Under the pieces are notes generated by a model. That model did no database searches and was not told where the DNA came from. It was given only the letters and a program-made list of their open reading frames with translations. From the NCBI RefSeq assembly GCF_026167525.1, contig NZ_CP110679.1, positions 2,219,501-2,283,500 of the forward strand: 64,000 bases of DNA, in the 5' to 3' direction. Below, one piece after another: positions 36,193-46,198 of this stretch. This stretch comes from Sphingomonas sp. M1-B02. Lineage in GTDB: Bacteria > Pseudomonadota > Alphaproteobacteria > Sphingomonadales > Sphingomonadaceae. The position numbers were made by a program, and so were the translations under genes. Within the stretch, counting starts at the first letter, position 1. Each line of letters begins with the position of its first letter.

Positions 36193-36936
36193 TCAGCCTT
36201 CGCGATGCACCAGGAAGGGCGACCAGGCCTGATTGACCGGCATCAGTTCGAGCGAATTGATGTTGAGATGAGGCGGCTGCTCGGCGACCCACAGCATCGT
36301 CCTGGCGATATCCTCCGCGGTCATCGGATTTACGCCGGCATAAACCTTGTCCGAAGTCTCCTGGCTGCCGGTGCGCACCAGCGTGAATTCGGTTTCGACC
36401 ATCCCCGGCTCGATCGAGCAGACGCGTACCCCGGTGCCGATCAGGTCCGAGCGCAGGTTCAGGCTGAACTGGCGGACGAACGCCTTGGTCGCGCCATACA
36501 CATTGCCGCCGGGATAAGGGTAGTTCGCCGCCACCGACGACAGATTGATGATCGCGCCGCGCCGCTCGACCAGCATCGGCAGCAATCTATGCGTCACCGA
36601 CACCAAAGCGCCGATGTTGGTTTCGATCATCGTCGTCCAGTTGGACAGCGACGCCTGCTGCGCCGGCTCGAGCCCGAGCGCGAGCCCGGCATTGTTGATC
36701 AGCAGATCGATGCCGTCGAAGGGCTCAGGTAGCGCATCGATCGCGGCATCGCGCGCGGCCTCATCGCGCACGTCGAACTCCGCCGCATGAAAGGCTTCGC
36801 CCAGTTCGGCGGACAGCGCCGCGAGCCGATCCGCCCGGCGCCCGGTGCCGACGACATGCCAGCCCGCGCCCACGAAGGCGCGCGCGCACGCCTCGCCAAT
36901 CCCTGCGGTCGCGCCGGTGATGAAGGCTGTCGGCAT
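36193..36936 (-). CDS. SDR family NAD(P)-dependent oxidoreductase
   Basis: A 247-aa classical short-chain dehydrogenase. The cofactor motif is TGATAGIGEACA, the structural motif NNAG is in LLINNAGLAL, and the catalytic Ser plus YxxxK are in LSSVAANYPYPGGNVYGATK. It resembles the YdfG group that reduces 3-hydroxy acids or serine-type substrates. It lies 2 nt downstream of the hypothetical gene and 1 nt upstream of the epimerase, all in one unit behind pheST. The true substrate is not readable. Confidence 0.9.
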   Translation of the reverse strand: MPTAFITGATAGIGEACARAFVGAGWHVVGTGRRADRLAALSAELGEAFHAAEFDVRDEAARDAAIDALPEPFDGIDLLINNAGLALGLEPAQQASLSNWTTMIETNIGALVSVTHRLLPMLVERRGAIINLSSVAANYPYPGGNVYGATKAFVRQFSLNLRSDLIGTGVRVCSIEPGMVETEFTLVRTGSQETSDKVYAGVNPMTAEDIARTMLWVAEQPPHLNINSLELMPVNQAWSPFLVHREG

Positions 36937-36938
36937 TA

Positions 36939-37358
36939 TCAGATTTCCTCGATGCTGCGTGGTTCGTCCAGATGCCAGCGATCGCCGTCGAACCGGTCCT
37001 CGTGATCGCCAAATTGAATCAACGTGCCCGCCGGCGCGCCCAGCTCGGGCATGTGGAGCCGGATCAACGCCCGCGCGCCATCGACATCGGTCGCGTCGAC
37101 ATCGAGGATGCAGGAGACGATCTCATTTTCGCCCTCCTCGTCCTCGTCCTCGAAATCGACGCCTTGATACAGCGTGCCGCCGCCGACGCTACAGCCAAGG
37201 CGGGCAAGGCGAAGCTCGGCGTCGATATGCACGCTGAACCGGTAGTGCCGATCGAACGGATCCAGATCGCCGGGTACGACGACGGTCATATATTCCACGT
37301 CATCCGGGTCTTCCATCATCTCGCTGAGACCATGGCTGAACCGGTCGAGCATGGTCAT
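36939..37358 (-). CDS. Conserved-looking hypothetical acidic protein
   Basis: A 139-aa soluble, strongly acidic protein with no recognised family. Features visible: an N-terminal helix ([18 protein letters not shown]), a strand-rich middle (VEYMTVVVPGDLDPFDRHY, FSVHIDAELRLARLGCSVG), a run of acidic residues (FEDEDEEGENE), and a C-terminal part ending DEPRSIEEI. It starts inside the pheT stop (4-nt ATGA overlap), so it is translationally coupled to pheT, and is followed 2 nt later by the SDR gene. No signal peptide or membrane segment is seen. Confidence 0.75.
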   Translation of the reverse strand: MTMLDRFSHGLSEMMEDPDDVEYMTVVVPGDLDPFDRHYRFSVHIDAELRLARLGCSVGGGTLYQGVDFEDEDEEGENEIVSCILDVDATDVDGARALIRLHMPELGAPAGTLIQFGDHEDRFDGDRWHLDEPRSIEEI

Positions 37359-39736
37359 CCGCGCAGGCTCGCTCCAAGCTTCGCGGCGGCGGCGACAACC
37401 TTGTCCGCCACTGCCTTCAGCTCGGCATCGGTGAAGCTCTTCTCGCCGGGCTGGAGCGTGATTTCCACTGCCAGCGACTTTTGCCCCTCGGGCACCCCGG
37501 TGCCGGTGAAGACATCGAACAGCCGCGCGTCGACGATCAGCGCCTTGTCCGCGCTTTTCACCGCGCGCACCAGATCGCCGGCCACGAGATCGGCGGGCAC
37601 CAGGAAGGCGAAGTCGCGCGTCACTGCCTGCAGCGCCGGCGGCGCGAAGGCCGGGCGCATGAAGCCGGTCCCGCGCTTGGCGGGCAGCGCATCGAGATAG
37701 AGTTCCACTGCGGCGATATCGCCCTCCAGGTCGAATGCCTTGAGCACGGTGGGATGCACCATCCCGAACGCGGCGAGTATGGTCTTCGGCCCCAGCCGCA
37801 GCGTCGCCGACTGGCCGGGATGATAGACGTCGCCCGCCTCTCCCATGACCTGCAGGTTCGCAGTCGGCGCCCCCGCCGCTTCGAGCAAAGCCAGCGCCTC
37901 GGCCTTGGCGTCGAACGCGCCGAAGGGCTGCGCGCGGCCCGCCTGCCAGCCGCGCGGGCTCCGCGATCCGGCCAGCACCACGCTCAGCGTCAGCCGCTCC
38001 CGATCGGCCAGATAGCGCCGCCCGAGCTCGAACAGGCGCACGCTGGTCGCGCCGCGCTTGAGGTTGCGCTCGGCCGCGGCGAGCAGCCCGGGGAGCAGCG
38101 AGGGCCGCATCACCTTCATGTCTTCGCTGATCGGATTGGCGAGCGTCCAGGCGCCGCCGCCGAACGGTGCCGCCTCGGCCTCGGAGAGGAAGCTCCAGGT
38201 GATCCCCTCGTTGAGCCCGCGCGCCGCCGCGGTGCGCCGCAGCTTGCGCTCCAGCTTCTGCTCAGGCGTCGCGGTGGGCCGTGCCACCCCGGGGGCGCGA
38301 TCGAGCGGAGTCGAGGGGACCTTGTCGATCCCTTCGATGCGGATGACTTCCTCGACCAGATCGGCCGATCCGTCGACGTCGCGGCGCCAGCTCGGCACGG
38401 TGACGTTCCAGCTTCCGTCCACCGTGAAGCCCAGGCTCTCGAGGATCGCCTTCTGCCGGTCTTCGGCGACGGCCAGCCCGCCCAGCGTCTCGGCGCGCGC
38501 GGGATCGTAGCGGACGCTGCGCTGCGCGAGCGGCGGCTGGCCGCTGCGCGTGACTCCGCTCGCCTTACCGCCGCACAAGGCCAGGACCAGCCGCGTGGCG
38601 ATCGCCAGGCCGTCGTCGAGGAAGGCGGGATCGACGCCGCGCTCGAAGCGGGTGCGGGCGTCGCTGGTCAGCGTGAGCTTCTGGCCGGTGCGGGCGATAT
38701 GTTCGGGATCGAAATAAGCGCATTCGATCAGCACGTCGGTCGTGCCGAGTTGCACGCTAGAATGCTCGCCGCCCATGATCCCGCCGATATCGTGCACGCT
38801 CTCATCATCGGCGATAACGGTCATCGTCGCGTCGAGCGTGTAGGTCTTGCCGTTAAGCGCCAGCACCTGCTCGCCGTCCACGCCCTTGCGCGCGACCAGC
38901 CCGCCCTTCAGCGTCGCCCGGTCATAGACATGCAGCGGGCGACCGAGCCCGAGCATGACGAAATTGGTGATGTCGACCAGCGCCGAGATCGGCTTCTGCC
39001 CGACAGCGTTGAGCCGCTGCTGGAGCCAGTCGGGCGAGGGTCGATTGACCACGCCCGACACCGCCTGCGCGAAAAAGGCCGGGCAGCCTTCCGCATCGTC
39101 GGTACGAACCTCCGGCCCGGGACCTTCGCCCTCGGGGGAGGGAAGCTGGCTCAGCATCGCCTCCAGCGGTCGCAACGTCCCCAGTCCTGCCGCGGCCAGA
39201 TCTCGGGCGATCCCGCGCACGCCCATGCAATCCTGCCGGTTGGGGGTGATCGAGACATCGATCACCGGATCGTTGAGCTGCGCGTAATCGGCGAAGTCCG
39301 CACCCACCGGCGCATCGGCCGGCAGCTCGATGATCCCGTCATGATCGTCGCCCAGCTCCAGCTCGCGCGTCGAGCACATCATGCCGTTCGATTCGACGCC
39401 GCGGATCGAGGACAGCTTCAATTGCATCCCGTTGGCGGGCACCACTGCGCCTGGCGTCCCCAAAACTCCGATCAGCCCGGCGCGCGCATTGGGTGCGCCG
39501 CACACGACCTGGAGCGGCACGCCGTCGCCAGTATCGACGGTCAGCACCTGTAGCTTGTCCGCCTGCGGATGGCGTTCGGCGGTGAGCACCTTCGCGACGC
39601 GAAACCCGGCAAGCTTCTCGCCCGGATTCTCGACGCCTTCGACTTCGAGCCCGACGCGCGTCAGCGCCTCGACCACGGTATCGAGGTCGGCTTCGGTGTC
39701 CAGATGCTCCTTGAGCCAGGCAAAGGTGAACTTCAT
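37355..39736 (-). CDS. pheT: Phenylalanyl-tRNA synthetase beta subunit
   Basis: A 793-aa subunit of the (alpha-beta)2 enzyme charging tRNA-Phe. The N-terminal tRNA-binding (EMAP-like) domain has [21 protein letters not shown]3/4 editing-domain motifs include [20 protein letters not shown], and the C-terminal FDX-ACB anticodon-binding domain has [15 protein letters not shown]. The ATG at 39736 overlaps the pheS stop by 4 nt and begins [12 protein letters not shown]. An unusual Pro/Glu/Gly insert ([14 protein letters not shown]) lies between the tRNA-binding and B3/4 regions and looks repeat-derived. Confidence 0.97.
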   Translation of the reverse strand: MKFTFAWLKEHLDTEADLDTVVEALTRVGLEVEGVENPGEKLAGFRVAKVLTAERHPQADKLQVLTVDTGDGVPLQVVCGAPNARAGLIGVLGTPGAVVPANGMQLKLSSIRGVESNGMMCSTRELELGDDHDGIIELPADAPVGADFADYAQLNDPVIDVSITPNRQDCMGVRGIARDLAAAGLGTLRPLEAMLSQLPSPEGEGPGPEVRTDDAEGCPAFFAQAVSGVVNRPSPDWLQQRLNAVGQKPISALVDITNFVMLGLGRPLHVYDRATLKGGLVARKGVDGEQVLALNGKTYTLDATMTVIADDESVHDIGGIMGGEHSSVQLGTTDVLIECAYFDPEHIARTGQKLTLTSDARTRFERGVDPAFLDDGLAIATRLVLALCGGKASGVTRSGQPPLAQRSVRYDPARAETLGGLAVAEDRQKAILESLGFTVDGSWNVTVPSWRRDVDGSADLVEEVIRIEGIDKVPSTPLDRAPGVARPTATPEQKLERKLRRTAAARGLNEGITWSFLSEAEAAPFGGGAWTLANPISEDMKVMRPSLLPGLLAAAERNLKRGATSVRLFELGRRYLADRERLTLSVVLAGSRSPRGWQAGRAQPFGAFDAKAEALALLEAAGAPTANLQVMGEAGDVYHPGQSATLRLGPKTILAAFGMVHPTVLKAFDLEGDIAAVELYLDALPAKRGTGFMRPAFAPPALQAVTRDFAFLVPADLVAGDLVRAVKSADKALIVDARLFDVFTGTGVPEGQKSLAVEITLQPGEKSFTDAELKAVADKVVAAAAKLGASLRG
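39115..39150. repeat. Repeat-like in-frame insert within pheT
   Basis: The stretch encoding [10 protein letters not shown] on the minus strand contains CTTCGCCCTCGGGGGAGGG, similar in style to short dyad repeats found between genes in sphingomonads. It sits in a variable linker between two PheT domains, where an insert is tolerated. Only one copy is present in the window, so this call rests on style. Confidence 0.35.
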
Positions 39737-40827
39737 GCCCCGACTCCTCCGCTCAGCGTGGGCACGTCGAGCGCCGAGAATCCATAATGTCTGAGCCAGC
39801 GCAGATCGCCGTCGAAGAAGGGCCGCAGATCGTCCATCCCATATTTGAGCATCGCCAGCCGATCCACGCCGGTGCCGAACGCGAATCCCTGCCACTCATC
39901 GGGATCGAGCCCGCAGGCCTCGATCACCTTGCGATGCACCATCCCGCTGCCCAGCACTTCCATCCAGCCGCCATTGCCCTTGGACGGGTCGCCGCCGATC
40001 ACGCGCTTTCCGTTGACCACCGAATAGCCGACATCGACCTCGGCGCCCGGCTCGGTGAAGGGGAAATAGCTCGGCCGCAGCCGCAACACGATGTCGTCGC
40101 GCTCGAAATAGGCCTTGAGGAAGGTCTCGAGCGTCCATTTCAGGTGGCCGAGCGTGATCCCCTTGTCGATCACCAGCCCCTCGATCTGGTGGAACATCGG
40201 CGTGTGCGTCGCATCGCTGTCGGAGCGATAGACCCGCCCCGGCGCGATGATACGGATCGGCGGCTTCTGCATCATCATCGTACGGATCTGCACGGGCGAC
40301 GTATGCGTGCGCAGCAGCATGCGATGCTCGGCGCCCTCCACTTCCGGGAAGTAGAAGGTGTCGTGCATCGCCCGCGCCGGATGCGTCTCGGGGATATTGA
40401 GCGCGGTGAAATTACGCCAATCGTCCTCGATCTCGGGTCCCGAGGCGACGGCAAAGCCCAGGTCCGCGAAAATCTCCGCCAGCTCGTCCATGACCTGGCT
40501 CACCGGATGCACCGTGCCCGGCGGCACCAGGTCGACCGGCAGCGTCATGTCGAGCGTCTCGCTCGCCAGCCGCGCATCCATCGCCTTGCGCTCGAGCATC
40601 TCCTTGCGCTCGGACAGCGCCTCGGTCACCGCCTCGCGCAGCGCGTGTATGCGCGGGCCAGTCAGCTGGCGCTCCTCGGGACTCATCGCTCCCAGCGTCT
40701 TGAGCAGCCCGGTCACCGCGCCCTGCTTGCCCAGCGCGTGGACGCGGATCGCCTCGATCGCGTCTAGCCCTGCGGCGGCATCGATCGCGCCGAGCAGGTC
40801 CTGGCGAAGTTGTTCAAGATCGGTCAT
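39733..40827 (-). CDS. pheS: Phenylalanyl-tRNA synthetase alpha subunit
   Basis: A 364-aa catalytic subunit. The N-terminal coiled coil is followed by class II motifs: [50 protein letters not shown], and motif 3 in [34 protein letters not shown] is the family signature. It is coupled by 4-nt overlaps to both the upstream GNAT gene and the downstream pheT. The GNAT gene between rplT and pheS is unusual compared with E. coli order. Confidence 0.97.
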   Translation of the reverse strand: MTDLEQLRQDLLGAIDAAAGLDAIEAIRVHALGKQGAVTGLLKTLGAMSPEERQLTGPRIHALREAVTEALSERKEMLERKAMDARLASETLDMTLPVDLVPPGTVHPVSQVMDELAEIFADLGFAVASGPEIEDDWRNFTALNIPETHPARAMHDTFYFPEVEGAEHRMLLRTHTSPVQIRTMMMQKPPIRIIAPGRVYRSDSDATHTPMFHQIEGLVIDKGITLGHLKWTLETFLKAYFERDDIVLRLRPSYFPFTEPGAEVDVGYSVVNGKRVIGGDPSKGNGGWMEVLGSGMVHRKVIEACGLDPDEWQGFAFGTGVDRLAMLKYGMDDLRPFFDGDLRWLRHYGFSALDVPTLSGGVGA

Positions 40828-41318
40828 GCGTCACTCTTGGTCTGAGGTAGCTCGATGGCCCATTGGATAAGCGCACCGTCTTCGGGATCGTCGCGGGTGC
40901 CCACGGGCATGAAACCGTTCTTTTCCAGCACGCGCTGCGATCCCGGATTGTCCACGCTGGTCTCGGCGGTCAAGCGCTTATGGCCCAGTCCCGGCGCCAT
41001 CCGAACGAGTTCCGCCAAAGCCGCGCTCATGATCCCGCGCCCCTCGAAAGTGGGCGCCATGCCATAGCCGATATCGTAACCGCCATCGCCGCGCGCGCGT
41101 GTGAAACTCGTCATGCCCACGACGTGACCGTCCTGAACGATCAGCCACGCCACCGGCTGGTCGGTCCCCGCCGCGATCTCAGCGCTTATGCCGCGCAGCA
41201 TCGCGGTCACTTCGTGGGGTCCGATCCCACCCTCGCAAAGCCGGAGCGAATCGTCGCTCTCCGCCTCACCCAGCAGCCAGGCGAAGTCTCGATCGGTCAT
41301 GGCGTGCAATTGGATCAT
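40824..41318 (-). CDS. GNAT family N-acetyltransferase
   Basis: A 164-aa acetyl-CoA-dependent acetyltransferase. The acetyl-CoA binding region is [23 protein letters not shown] (R/Q-x-x-G-x-G/A type, seen as [11 protein letters not shown]), followed by [20 protein letters not shown], a pattern of the RimJ/RimL group. It overlaps pheS by 4 nt and has only a 14-nt space to a strong terminator upstream. The substrate is unknown; ribosomal-protein or antibiotic acetylation cannot be distinguished. Confidence 0.88.
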   Translation of the reverse strand: MIQLHAMTDRDFAWLLGEAESDDSLRLCEGGIGPHEVTAMLRGISAEIAAGTDQPVAWLIVQDGHVVGMTSFTRARGDGGYDIGYGMAPTFEGRGIMSAALAELVRMAPGLGHKRLTAETSVDNPGSQRVLEKNGFMPVGTRDDPEDGALIQWAIELPQTKSDA

Positions 41319-41332
41319 GCTATGCTTTCAAG

Positions 41333-41364
41333 AAAAAAGGGCGCCGGTGTTGCCACCGACGCCC
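41333..41364 (-). terminator. Strong terminator or attenuator between rplT and GNAT-pheST
   Basis: On the minus strand GGGCGTCGGTG and CACCGGCGCCC pair (one G-T) and are followed by TTTTTT, a textbook intrinsic terminator. It lies 26 nt past the rplT stop and ends only 14 nt before the GNAT start codon, leaving no room for a normal promoter and leader between them. Confidence 0.85.
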
Positions 41365-41389
41365 CTTGTTCGTCTAGCGTCAGGCTGCC

Positions 41390-41755
41390 TCAGGCGGCCT
41401 GGGGCAGAGCCGCCTTCGCCTGCGCGATGATGGCGCTAAACGCTTCACCCTCGTGCATGGCGATGTCGGCCAGGACCTTCCGGTCGAGTTCGATGCCCGC
41501 GAGCTTGAGCCCGTGCATGAACTGCGAATAGGTCAGGCCCTCGGCCCGGACGCCGGCGTTGATGCGCTGGATCCACAGGCCGCGGAAGCTCCGCTTCTTA
41601 ACCTTGCGGTCGCGATAGGCATATTGGCCGGCCTTCTCGACGGCCTGGCGCGCGATGCGGATCGTGTTCTTGCGACGGCCATAATAGCCCTTCGCCTGAT
41701 CCAGAATCCGCTTATGCTTCGCCTTGGTGGTTACACCGCGTTTTACTCGAGCCAT
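41390..41755 (-). CDS. rplT: 50S ribosomal protein L20
   Basis: A 121-aa rRNA-binding protein, needed for early 50S assembly. It starts [20 protein letters not shown] and carries [31 protein letters not shown] (read here as [19 protein letters not shown]) and [11 protein letters not shown], matching L20 throughout. It follows rpmI by 12 nt and is closed by the strong terminator at 41333-41364. Confidence 0.98.
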   Translation of the reverse strand: MARVKRGVTTKAKHKRILDQAKGYYGRRKNTIRIARQAVEKAGQYAYRDRKVKKRSFRGLWIQRINAGVRAEGLTYSQFMHGLKLAGIELDRKVLADIAMHEGEAFSAIIAQAKAALPQAA

Positions 41756-41767
41756 GTCCGGGCCTCC

Positions 41768-41971
41768 TTACTTCAGACCGTAGGGCGCCCAGCCGACGAC
41801 CCGTGCGGTATCGGCATGAGCGAGCACGGAGGTGCCGCGATTCTGGCGGATATATTTGGCGTTGTGGCTGATCAGACGGTGACGCTTGCCAGCGAAACCG
41901 TGTTTGATCTTGCCAGTGGCGGTGAATTTGAAGCGTTTCTTCACACCGCTCTTGGTCTTGAGCTTGGGCAT
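41768..41971 (-). CDS. rpmI: 50S ribosomal protein L35
   Basis: A 67-aa basic protein beginning [20 protein letters not shown], with [18 protein letters not shown] and the C-terminal GWAPYGLK. A much longer open frame upstream is noise; the start at 41971 is preceded by AAGGAG. infC is not adjacent, so translation factor IF3 is encoded elsewhere. Confidence 0.97.
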   Translation of the reverse strand: MPKLKTKSGVKKRFKFTATGKIKHGFAGKRHRLISHNAKYIRQNRGTSVLAHADTARVVGWAPYGLK

Positions 41972-42058
41972 TTTGGTCTCCTTATGATCTCGAACGTGCG
42001 AACAGCCGCGGCAGCCCTTGATGGCCGGGCGTGTTCCTGACGGACGAGGAAAGGCGGG

Positions 42059-42087
42059 CGCATAGCCGACGTGCCACGGATTGGCAA
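42059..42087 (-). promoter_or_regulatory. Candidate promoter of rpmI-rplT
   Basis: On the minus strand TTGCCA and TATGCG are separated by exactly 17 nt, about 88 nt upstream of the rpmI start and within the divergent gap to the AsmA gene. The long leader could hold an L20 autoregulatory site, but no pseudoknot was modelled. Confidence 0.5.
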
Positions 42088-42161
42088 CCTGAGTCGGATG
42101 CGTCCCGGCACGCCCCTTCACCTCTCGCGGAACTAGTCGCCGCGCGGGGCTTTCTGCCGGG

Positions 42162-44273
42162 ATGGCAGAGGAAATGGCGACACCCGAAACGATCCGCGCG
42201 CGCCCCGCCCGGGCGATCGGCACCCCGCTCGCTTCCGGTATCGCCGTCCTTAGCACGCTTCTCGGCCTTGTCGTGCTGGCCTGGGTGATCCTGTTCGTCA
42301 CCAAGGGCCGCTTCCTGAAGCACAGCTTCGAGACGATCGTCGCCGGCCAGACCAACCGCCAAGTCAAGGTTGCAGGCGACTTCCAGCTGTATTTCGCGCC
42401 GTTCAACCTGAAGTTCGTCGCCGAGGGGATGACGATCACCAATCCCGACTGGGCCGGCACGGGCAATTTCTTCGAGGCTCGGCGGATCGATTCGCAAATC
42501 TCGACCTGGAGCCTCATCACCGGCAATCGCCGCATCAACTGGCTCGGCCTCGAGGACGGCCGGCTCGACTTGCAATGGAACAAGGGCAACACGCGCAACA
42601 CCTGGACCTTCAGCGAGGAAAAAGGCGAGCCGCTCGAGCTGCCGGTGATCGCCCGTGCGCTGATCCGCGGCACCATGGTCCGCTATGTCGATCCGCGCAT
42701 GCATATCGCGGCTGCCATCCGGGTCGATCCGGTCGAGGCCACAGACACCAGATTCGCCAGCGCGGTCGGCTTCGACGGCAACGGCACGGTTCGCGGCACC
42801 CGGTTCGTCATGAACGGAACCCTGCTGAGCCCCAACGCCACGATCCAGGGCGGCCGGAACGAACTGAAGCTCCATGCCGAGGCGCTTCGGACGACGCTCG
42901 ACGTTTCCGGCACGCTGCCCGGCTTCACCGAACTCGACGGCTCCGACCTGCAGATGGATCTGCGCGGCCGCAATATCGCCGATGCCTTCTCGCTGCTCGG
43001 CGTCGCCTTACCCGATACGCGCACCTATCGCCTCAAATCTGCCATGACCAAGGCTGGCGACGAATGGCGCTTCACCAACCTTCGCGGCACCTTCGGCGCC
43101 AGCGACCTTGCTGGCAAAGTCACGGTGAAGATGCTCCAGCCGCGGCTGCTGCTCACCGCCGATCTCGCCACCCGAACGCTCGACATCGTCGATGCCGGGC
43201 CATTCATCGGCTACAGCCCTAGCGCGTCGGCGGCGGGCGCAGTGGTGACAAGCGTGGGCGGGGCGCCACGCATTCTCCCCGACGCACAGTTGCGCGCCGA
43301 GGCGCTCAAGAATTTCGACGCCAAGGTCGATTGGACCGTGCGCAACGTCCGGGCGGACAATCTGCCCATGTCGAACGTTCGCCTGGGACTGGAGCTGGAC
43401 GACCGCCTCCTCAAACTCTCGCCGCTCAACTTCAGCCTGGCGCGCGGCATGGTCAGTTCGGACATCATAATCGATTCGCGCCGCCAGCCGGTCGTCACGG
43501 ATTATGACATCCGCCTGTCGCCCACCCCGATGGGGGTGCTGCTCGCCGGCTTCGGGGTCGAGGAATCGGGAACCAGCGGCACGCTGAAGGCGCGCGTCCA
43601 GCTGACCGGCCGGGGCAACAGCGTGCATGATTCGCTCGCCAATTCGAACGGCCGCATCGCCATCATCCTGCCCAAGGGCAGCTTCTGGACGCGCAACGTA
43701 CAGCTCGCCGAGCTCGATATCGGCACCTTCGTCCAGAAGATGTTCGAGAATAAGCTGAAGGAGCCGGTGCAGATCAATTGCGGGCTGCTCGGCTTCACCG
43801 TGCGCAACGGCATCGCCGCCGCCGATCCGATCCTGATCGATACCGAGAAGAGTGTGATGCTGGGCCGCGGCGGCTTCAGCTTCAAGAACGAGACGCTCGA
43901 TCTGGCTTTTCGTGCCGACGGAAAGAAGTTCAGCCTGTTCGCCGGACAATCGCCGGTGGGCATCGGCGGCTTCTTCGCGCAGCCGAAGATCGATGTGATC
44001 TCACCCGAACTGCTTTCGCGCGCCGGCGTCGGGCTGGGGCTCGCGCTCGTCGCCAGCCCGCTCGCCGCGGTCATCGCCTTCGTCGACGTGGGCGATGCCA
44101 AGGCGGCCGATTGCGGCCCGGTGCTTGCGGGTGCCTCGGCGCGGGCGCAGCGCGACGACAAGGGGCGTCCTCGCGACGATATCGGCAAAGGCACCACCGC
44201 CACGTCCGAGGATGGCAAGCGTTCGCGGGGCGAGCGCAAGGAACAGCGCAAGAAGTTCCTGGGTATTTTCTAA
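42162..44273 (+). CDS. AsmA family protein
   Basis: A 703-aa envelope protein of the AsmA/TamB-like group, thought to carry phospholipids between membranes and influence outer-membrane assembly. It has one N-terminal membrane anchor ([20 protein letters not shown]) followed by the AsmA N-terminal pattern [20 protein letters not shown], and a long repetitive beta region. The C-terminal AsmA domain includes [20 protein letters not shown] and a basic tail ([15 protein letters not shown]). The exact start among two nearby ATGs (42162, 42174) is uncertain. It is a single-gene unit. Confidence 0.9.
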   Translation: MAEEMATPETIRARPARAIGTPLASGIAVLSTLLGLVVLAWVILFVTKGRFLKHSFETIVAGQTNRQVKVAGDFQLYFAPFNLKFVAEGMTITNPDWAGTGNFFEARRIDSQISTWSLITGNRRINWLGLEDGRLDLQWNKGNTRNTWTFSEEKGEPLELPVIARALIRGTMVRYVDPRMHIAAAIRVDPVEATDTRFASAVGFDGNGTVRGTRFVMNGTLLSPNATIQGGRNELKLHAEALRTTLDVSGTLPGFTELDGSDLQMDLRGRNIADAFSLLGVALPDTRTYRLKSAMTKAGDEWRFTNLRGTFGASDLAGKVTVKMLQPRLLLTADLATRTLDIVDAGPFIGYSPSASAAGAVVTSVGGAPRILPDAQLRAEALKNFDAKVDWTVRNVRADNLPMSNVRLGLELDDRLLKLSPLNFSLARGMVSSDIIIDSRRQPVVTDYDIRLSPTPMGVLLAGFGVEESGTSGTLKARVQLTGRGNSVHDSLANSNGRIAIILPKGSFWTRNVQLAELDIGTFVQKMFENKLKEPVQINCGLLGFTVRNGIAAADPILIDTEKSVMLGRGGFSFKNETLDLAFRADGKKFSLFAGQSPVGIGGFFAQPKIDVISPELLSRAGVGLGLALVASPLAAVIAFVDVGDAKAADCGPVLAGASARAQRDDKGRPRDDIGKGTTATSEDGKRSRGERKEQRKKFLGIF

Positions 44274-44277
44274 AGGC

Positions 44278-45060
44278 TCAGTGCCCCCGGCAGGCCAGGG
44301 CTTCGAGGATATCGTCGATCCGCGCCGGGTCGCCCGCCGCGATCACTTCGCCGCTGCTGCCCGCATGCAACGGATCGCCCTGCCAGTCGCACATCCGCCC
44401 GCCCGCGCCTTCGACCACCGGGACCAGCGCGGCAAAGTCATGTAGCTTGAGACCGGCTTCGACGACCACGTCCATCCAGCCGCTGGCGACGCAGCCGTAA
44501 TTGTAGCAATCGCCGCCCAGCGTCGTGCTCATCACCGCGGCGTCGAGATGCTCGAAGGCGTGAAGCTGCGAATCGTCGAACAGGGCCGGCGACGTCGTCC
44601 CCAGGATCGCCCCCTTGAGATCGCGGCAGATGCCGGTGCGCGCCGGCTTGCCGTTGAACAGGGTCGGTCGCCCTGCGACGCCCAGCCAGCGTTCGCGCGC
44701 GATCGGCTGGTCGATCACCCCCAGCAGCGGCCAGCCCTCCTCGATCAAGGCGATCAGCGTACCGAAGATCGGACGCCCGGCGATGAAGGCGCGGGTGCCG
44801 TCGATCGGATCGAGCACCCAGATGCGGCCGCTGCTGCCTTCGCGCTCGCCATATTCCTCGCCGATGATGCCATCCATCGGCCGCTCGGCGATGATCAGGC
44901 GGCGCATTGCCTCCTCGGCTTCGCGGTCGGCGAGGGTTACGGGCGAGAGGTCGTCCTTCGCCTCTGCGCCATGTTCGGCGCGGAAGCGGGGGCGGATCGC
45001 GGCCCCCGCCACATCGGCGAGGCGTTCGGCAAGGGCGATATCGGATGTGGTGACGGGCAT
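44278..45060 (-). CDS. hisN: Histidinol-phosphatase, inositol-monophosphatase type
   Basis: A 260-aa Mg-dependent phosphatase of the IMPase fold. Metal sites are in IIGEEYGERE and LDPIDGTRAFIAGRPIFGTL; the GTRAFIAG version is typical of HisN, which makes L-histidinol in the histidine pathway. C-terminal WMDVVVEAGLKLHDFAALVPVVEGAGG matches the family. A true inositol monophosphatase role is less likely from the motif but worth noting given the inositol cassette at 26.5-29.1 kb. Confidence 0.88.
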   Translation of the reverse strand: MPVTTSDIALAERLADVAGAAIRPRFRAEHGAEAKDDLSPVTLADREAEEAMRRLIIAERPMDGIIGEEYGEREGSSGRIWVLDPIDGTRAFIAGRPIFGTLIALIEEGWPLLGVIDQPIARERWLGVAGRPTLFNGKPARTGICRDLKGAILGTTSPALFDDSQLHAFEHLDAAVMSTTLGGDCYNYGCVASGWMDVVVEAGLKLHDFAALVPVVEGAGGRMCDWQGDPLHAGSSGEVIAAGDPARIDDILEALACRGH

Positions 45061-45125
45061 GCCCCGGCCCTAGCCGCCTGCTTTTGACTCGCCAAGGTCA
45101 CAAAGCGCTGGCAACGACTTTGGCC

Positions 45126-46181
45126 ATGCGCCTGCCGCTCCTTGCTTTCGGGCTGATTGCCGCCCCGCCCGCCCTTGCGCAGGTCCGCGCCGTCCCGGCC
45201 CAGCCGGCGTCCGAGCAGGAGGCGCTGCGCGGGGTCGAGGTGTTCCTGGTGAATGAAAGCGAGGCGCCGATCGCCGACGCCGGGCCGCGGCAGATCGAAG
45301 TGACCGCGCTGGACGGGACCCGCATGCTGCTCGAGCGGTTGCCCGGCCCGACGCGGACGATTGCCCCCGGTGGCTTCGCCAAGGCGCGCTACGTGCCGGT
45401 GAGCGTCGCGCAGGCCGCGGTGCCGCCCTCGGCCCAGCATCCCGCCGCGCCGATGCCGAGCGAAGAGACCGTGGTGCAGAGTTCCACGGGCTCTTCCGCT
45501 TCCTTCCTCGATCGCTTCGAGGCGCATGAGCCGATCTACGGCGCGTTCGGCGCGGGCGATGCGGGCGCGAAGCTGCAGTTCAGCTTCGCCTTCCGCGCCT
45601 TCGCCGAGGATGCGCCGCTCAAGCTCGGAAATCTGCGCTTCGGTTATACCCAGGCGATGTTCTGGGCGATCGACCGGCCGTCCGGCCCGTTCCGCTCGAC
45701 CAATTATAGCCCCGAAGTCTATGCCGACATTCCCTTCGACGACGAGACTAAGATCGCACTCGGCTGGCGGCACGATTCGAACGGCCGCGGCGATCGAGAG
45801 TCGGTCGATCTCAACCGCATCTTCGCGCGCGCCGAGAAGTCGTTCGATCTGGGCGGGGACTGGCGACTGGATGTCGCGCCGCAGGCCTGGTTCTATGTCG
45901 GCAGCGCCGGCGATGCCGGCGATGTGAAGGACTATTTCGGCTACACCGCGCTCACCGCGGCGATCCGCCAGAAGGACGGGCTCAAGATCGCGCTGACCGG
46001 ACGCGGCAATTTCGAGACGCGGCGCGGCGCGGCCGAACTATTCGTCTCCTACCCGCTCGCGCGGATCGGCGGAGCGGGCTTTTATCTGTTCGGCCAGGCG
46101 TTCACCGGCTATAGCGAAGTCCTCGACGACCTCCGTCGAAAAGATAGCCATGCCCGGCTCGGGATCGCGCTCACGCGATAG
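45126..46181 (+). CDS. pldA: Outer-membrane phospholipase A
   Basis: A 351-aa calcium-dependent outer-membrane lipase. From the ATG at 45126 it has a signal peptide ending PPALAQ, then about 100 residues of a beta-rich extension not found in E. coli PldA, then the 12-stranded barrel. Conserved motifs: FGYTQAMFWAIDRPSGPFR with TNYSPE, and the active site GWRHDSNGR with His216, Ser218 and the supporting Asn230 (VDLNRIF). It degrades misplaced phospholipids in the outer leaflet. It is 18 nt upstream of the secreted peroxiredoxin gene, suggesting a joint response to envelope damage. Confidence 0.92.
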   Translation: MRLPLLAFGLIAAPPALAQVRAVPAQPASEQEALRGVEVFLVNESEAPIADAGPRQIEVTALDGTRMLLERLPGPTRTIAPGGFAKARYVPVSVAQAAVPPSAQHPAAPMPSEETVVQSSTGSSASFLDRFEAHEPIYGAFGAGDAGAKLQFSFAFRAFAEDAPLKLGNLRFGYTQAMFWAIDRPSGPFRSTNYSPEVYADIPFDDETKIALGWRHDSNGRGDRESVDLNRIFARAEKSFDLGGDWRLDVAPQAWFYVGSAGDAGDVKDYFGYTALTAAIRQKDGLKIALTGRGNFETRRGAAELFVSYPLARIGGAGFYLFGQAFTGYSEVLDDLRRKDSHARLGIALTR

Positions 46182-46198
46182 GTTTCAGGGAGAATATC

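Noticed and set aside
37481..39553. A 690-codon plus-strand frame across pheT
   Set aside because: PheT motifs are complete on the minus strand; the antisense frame is compositional noise.
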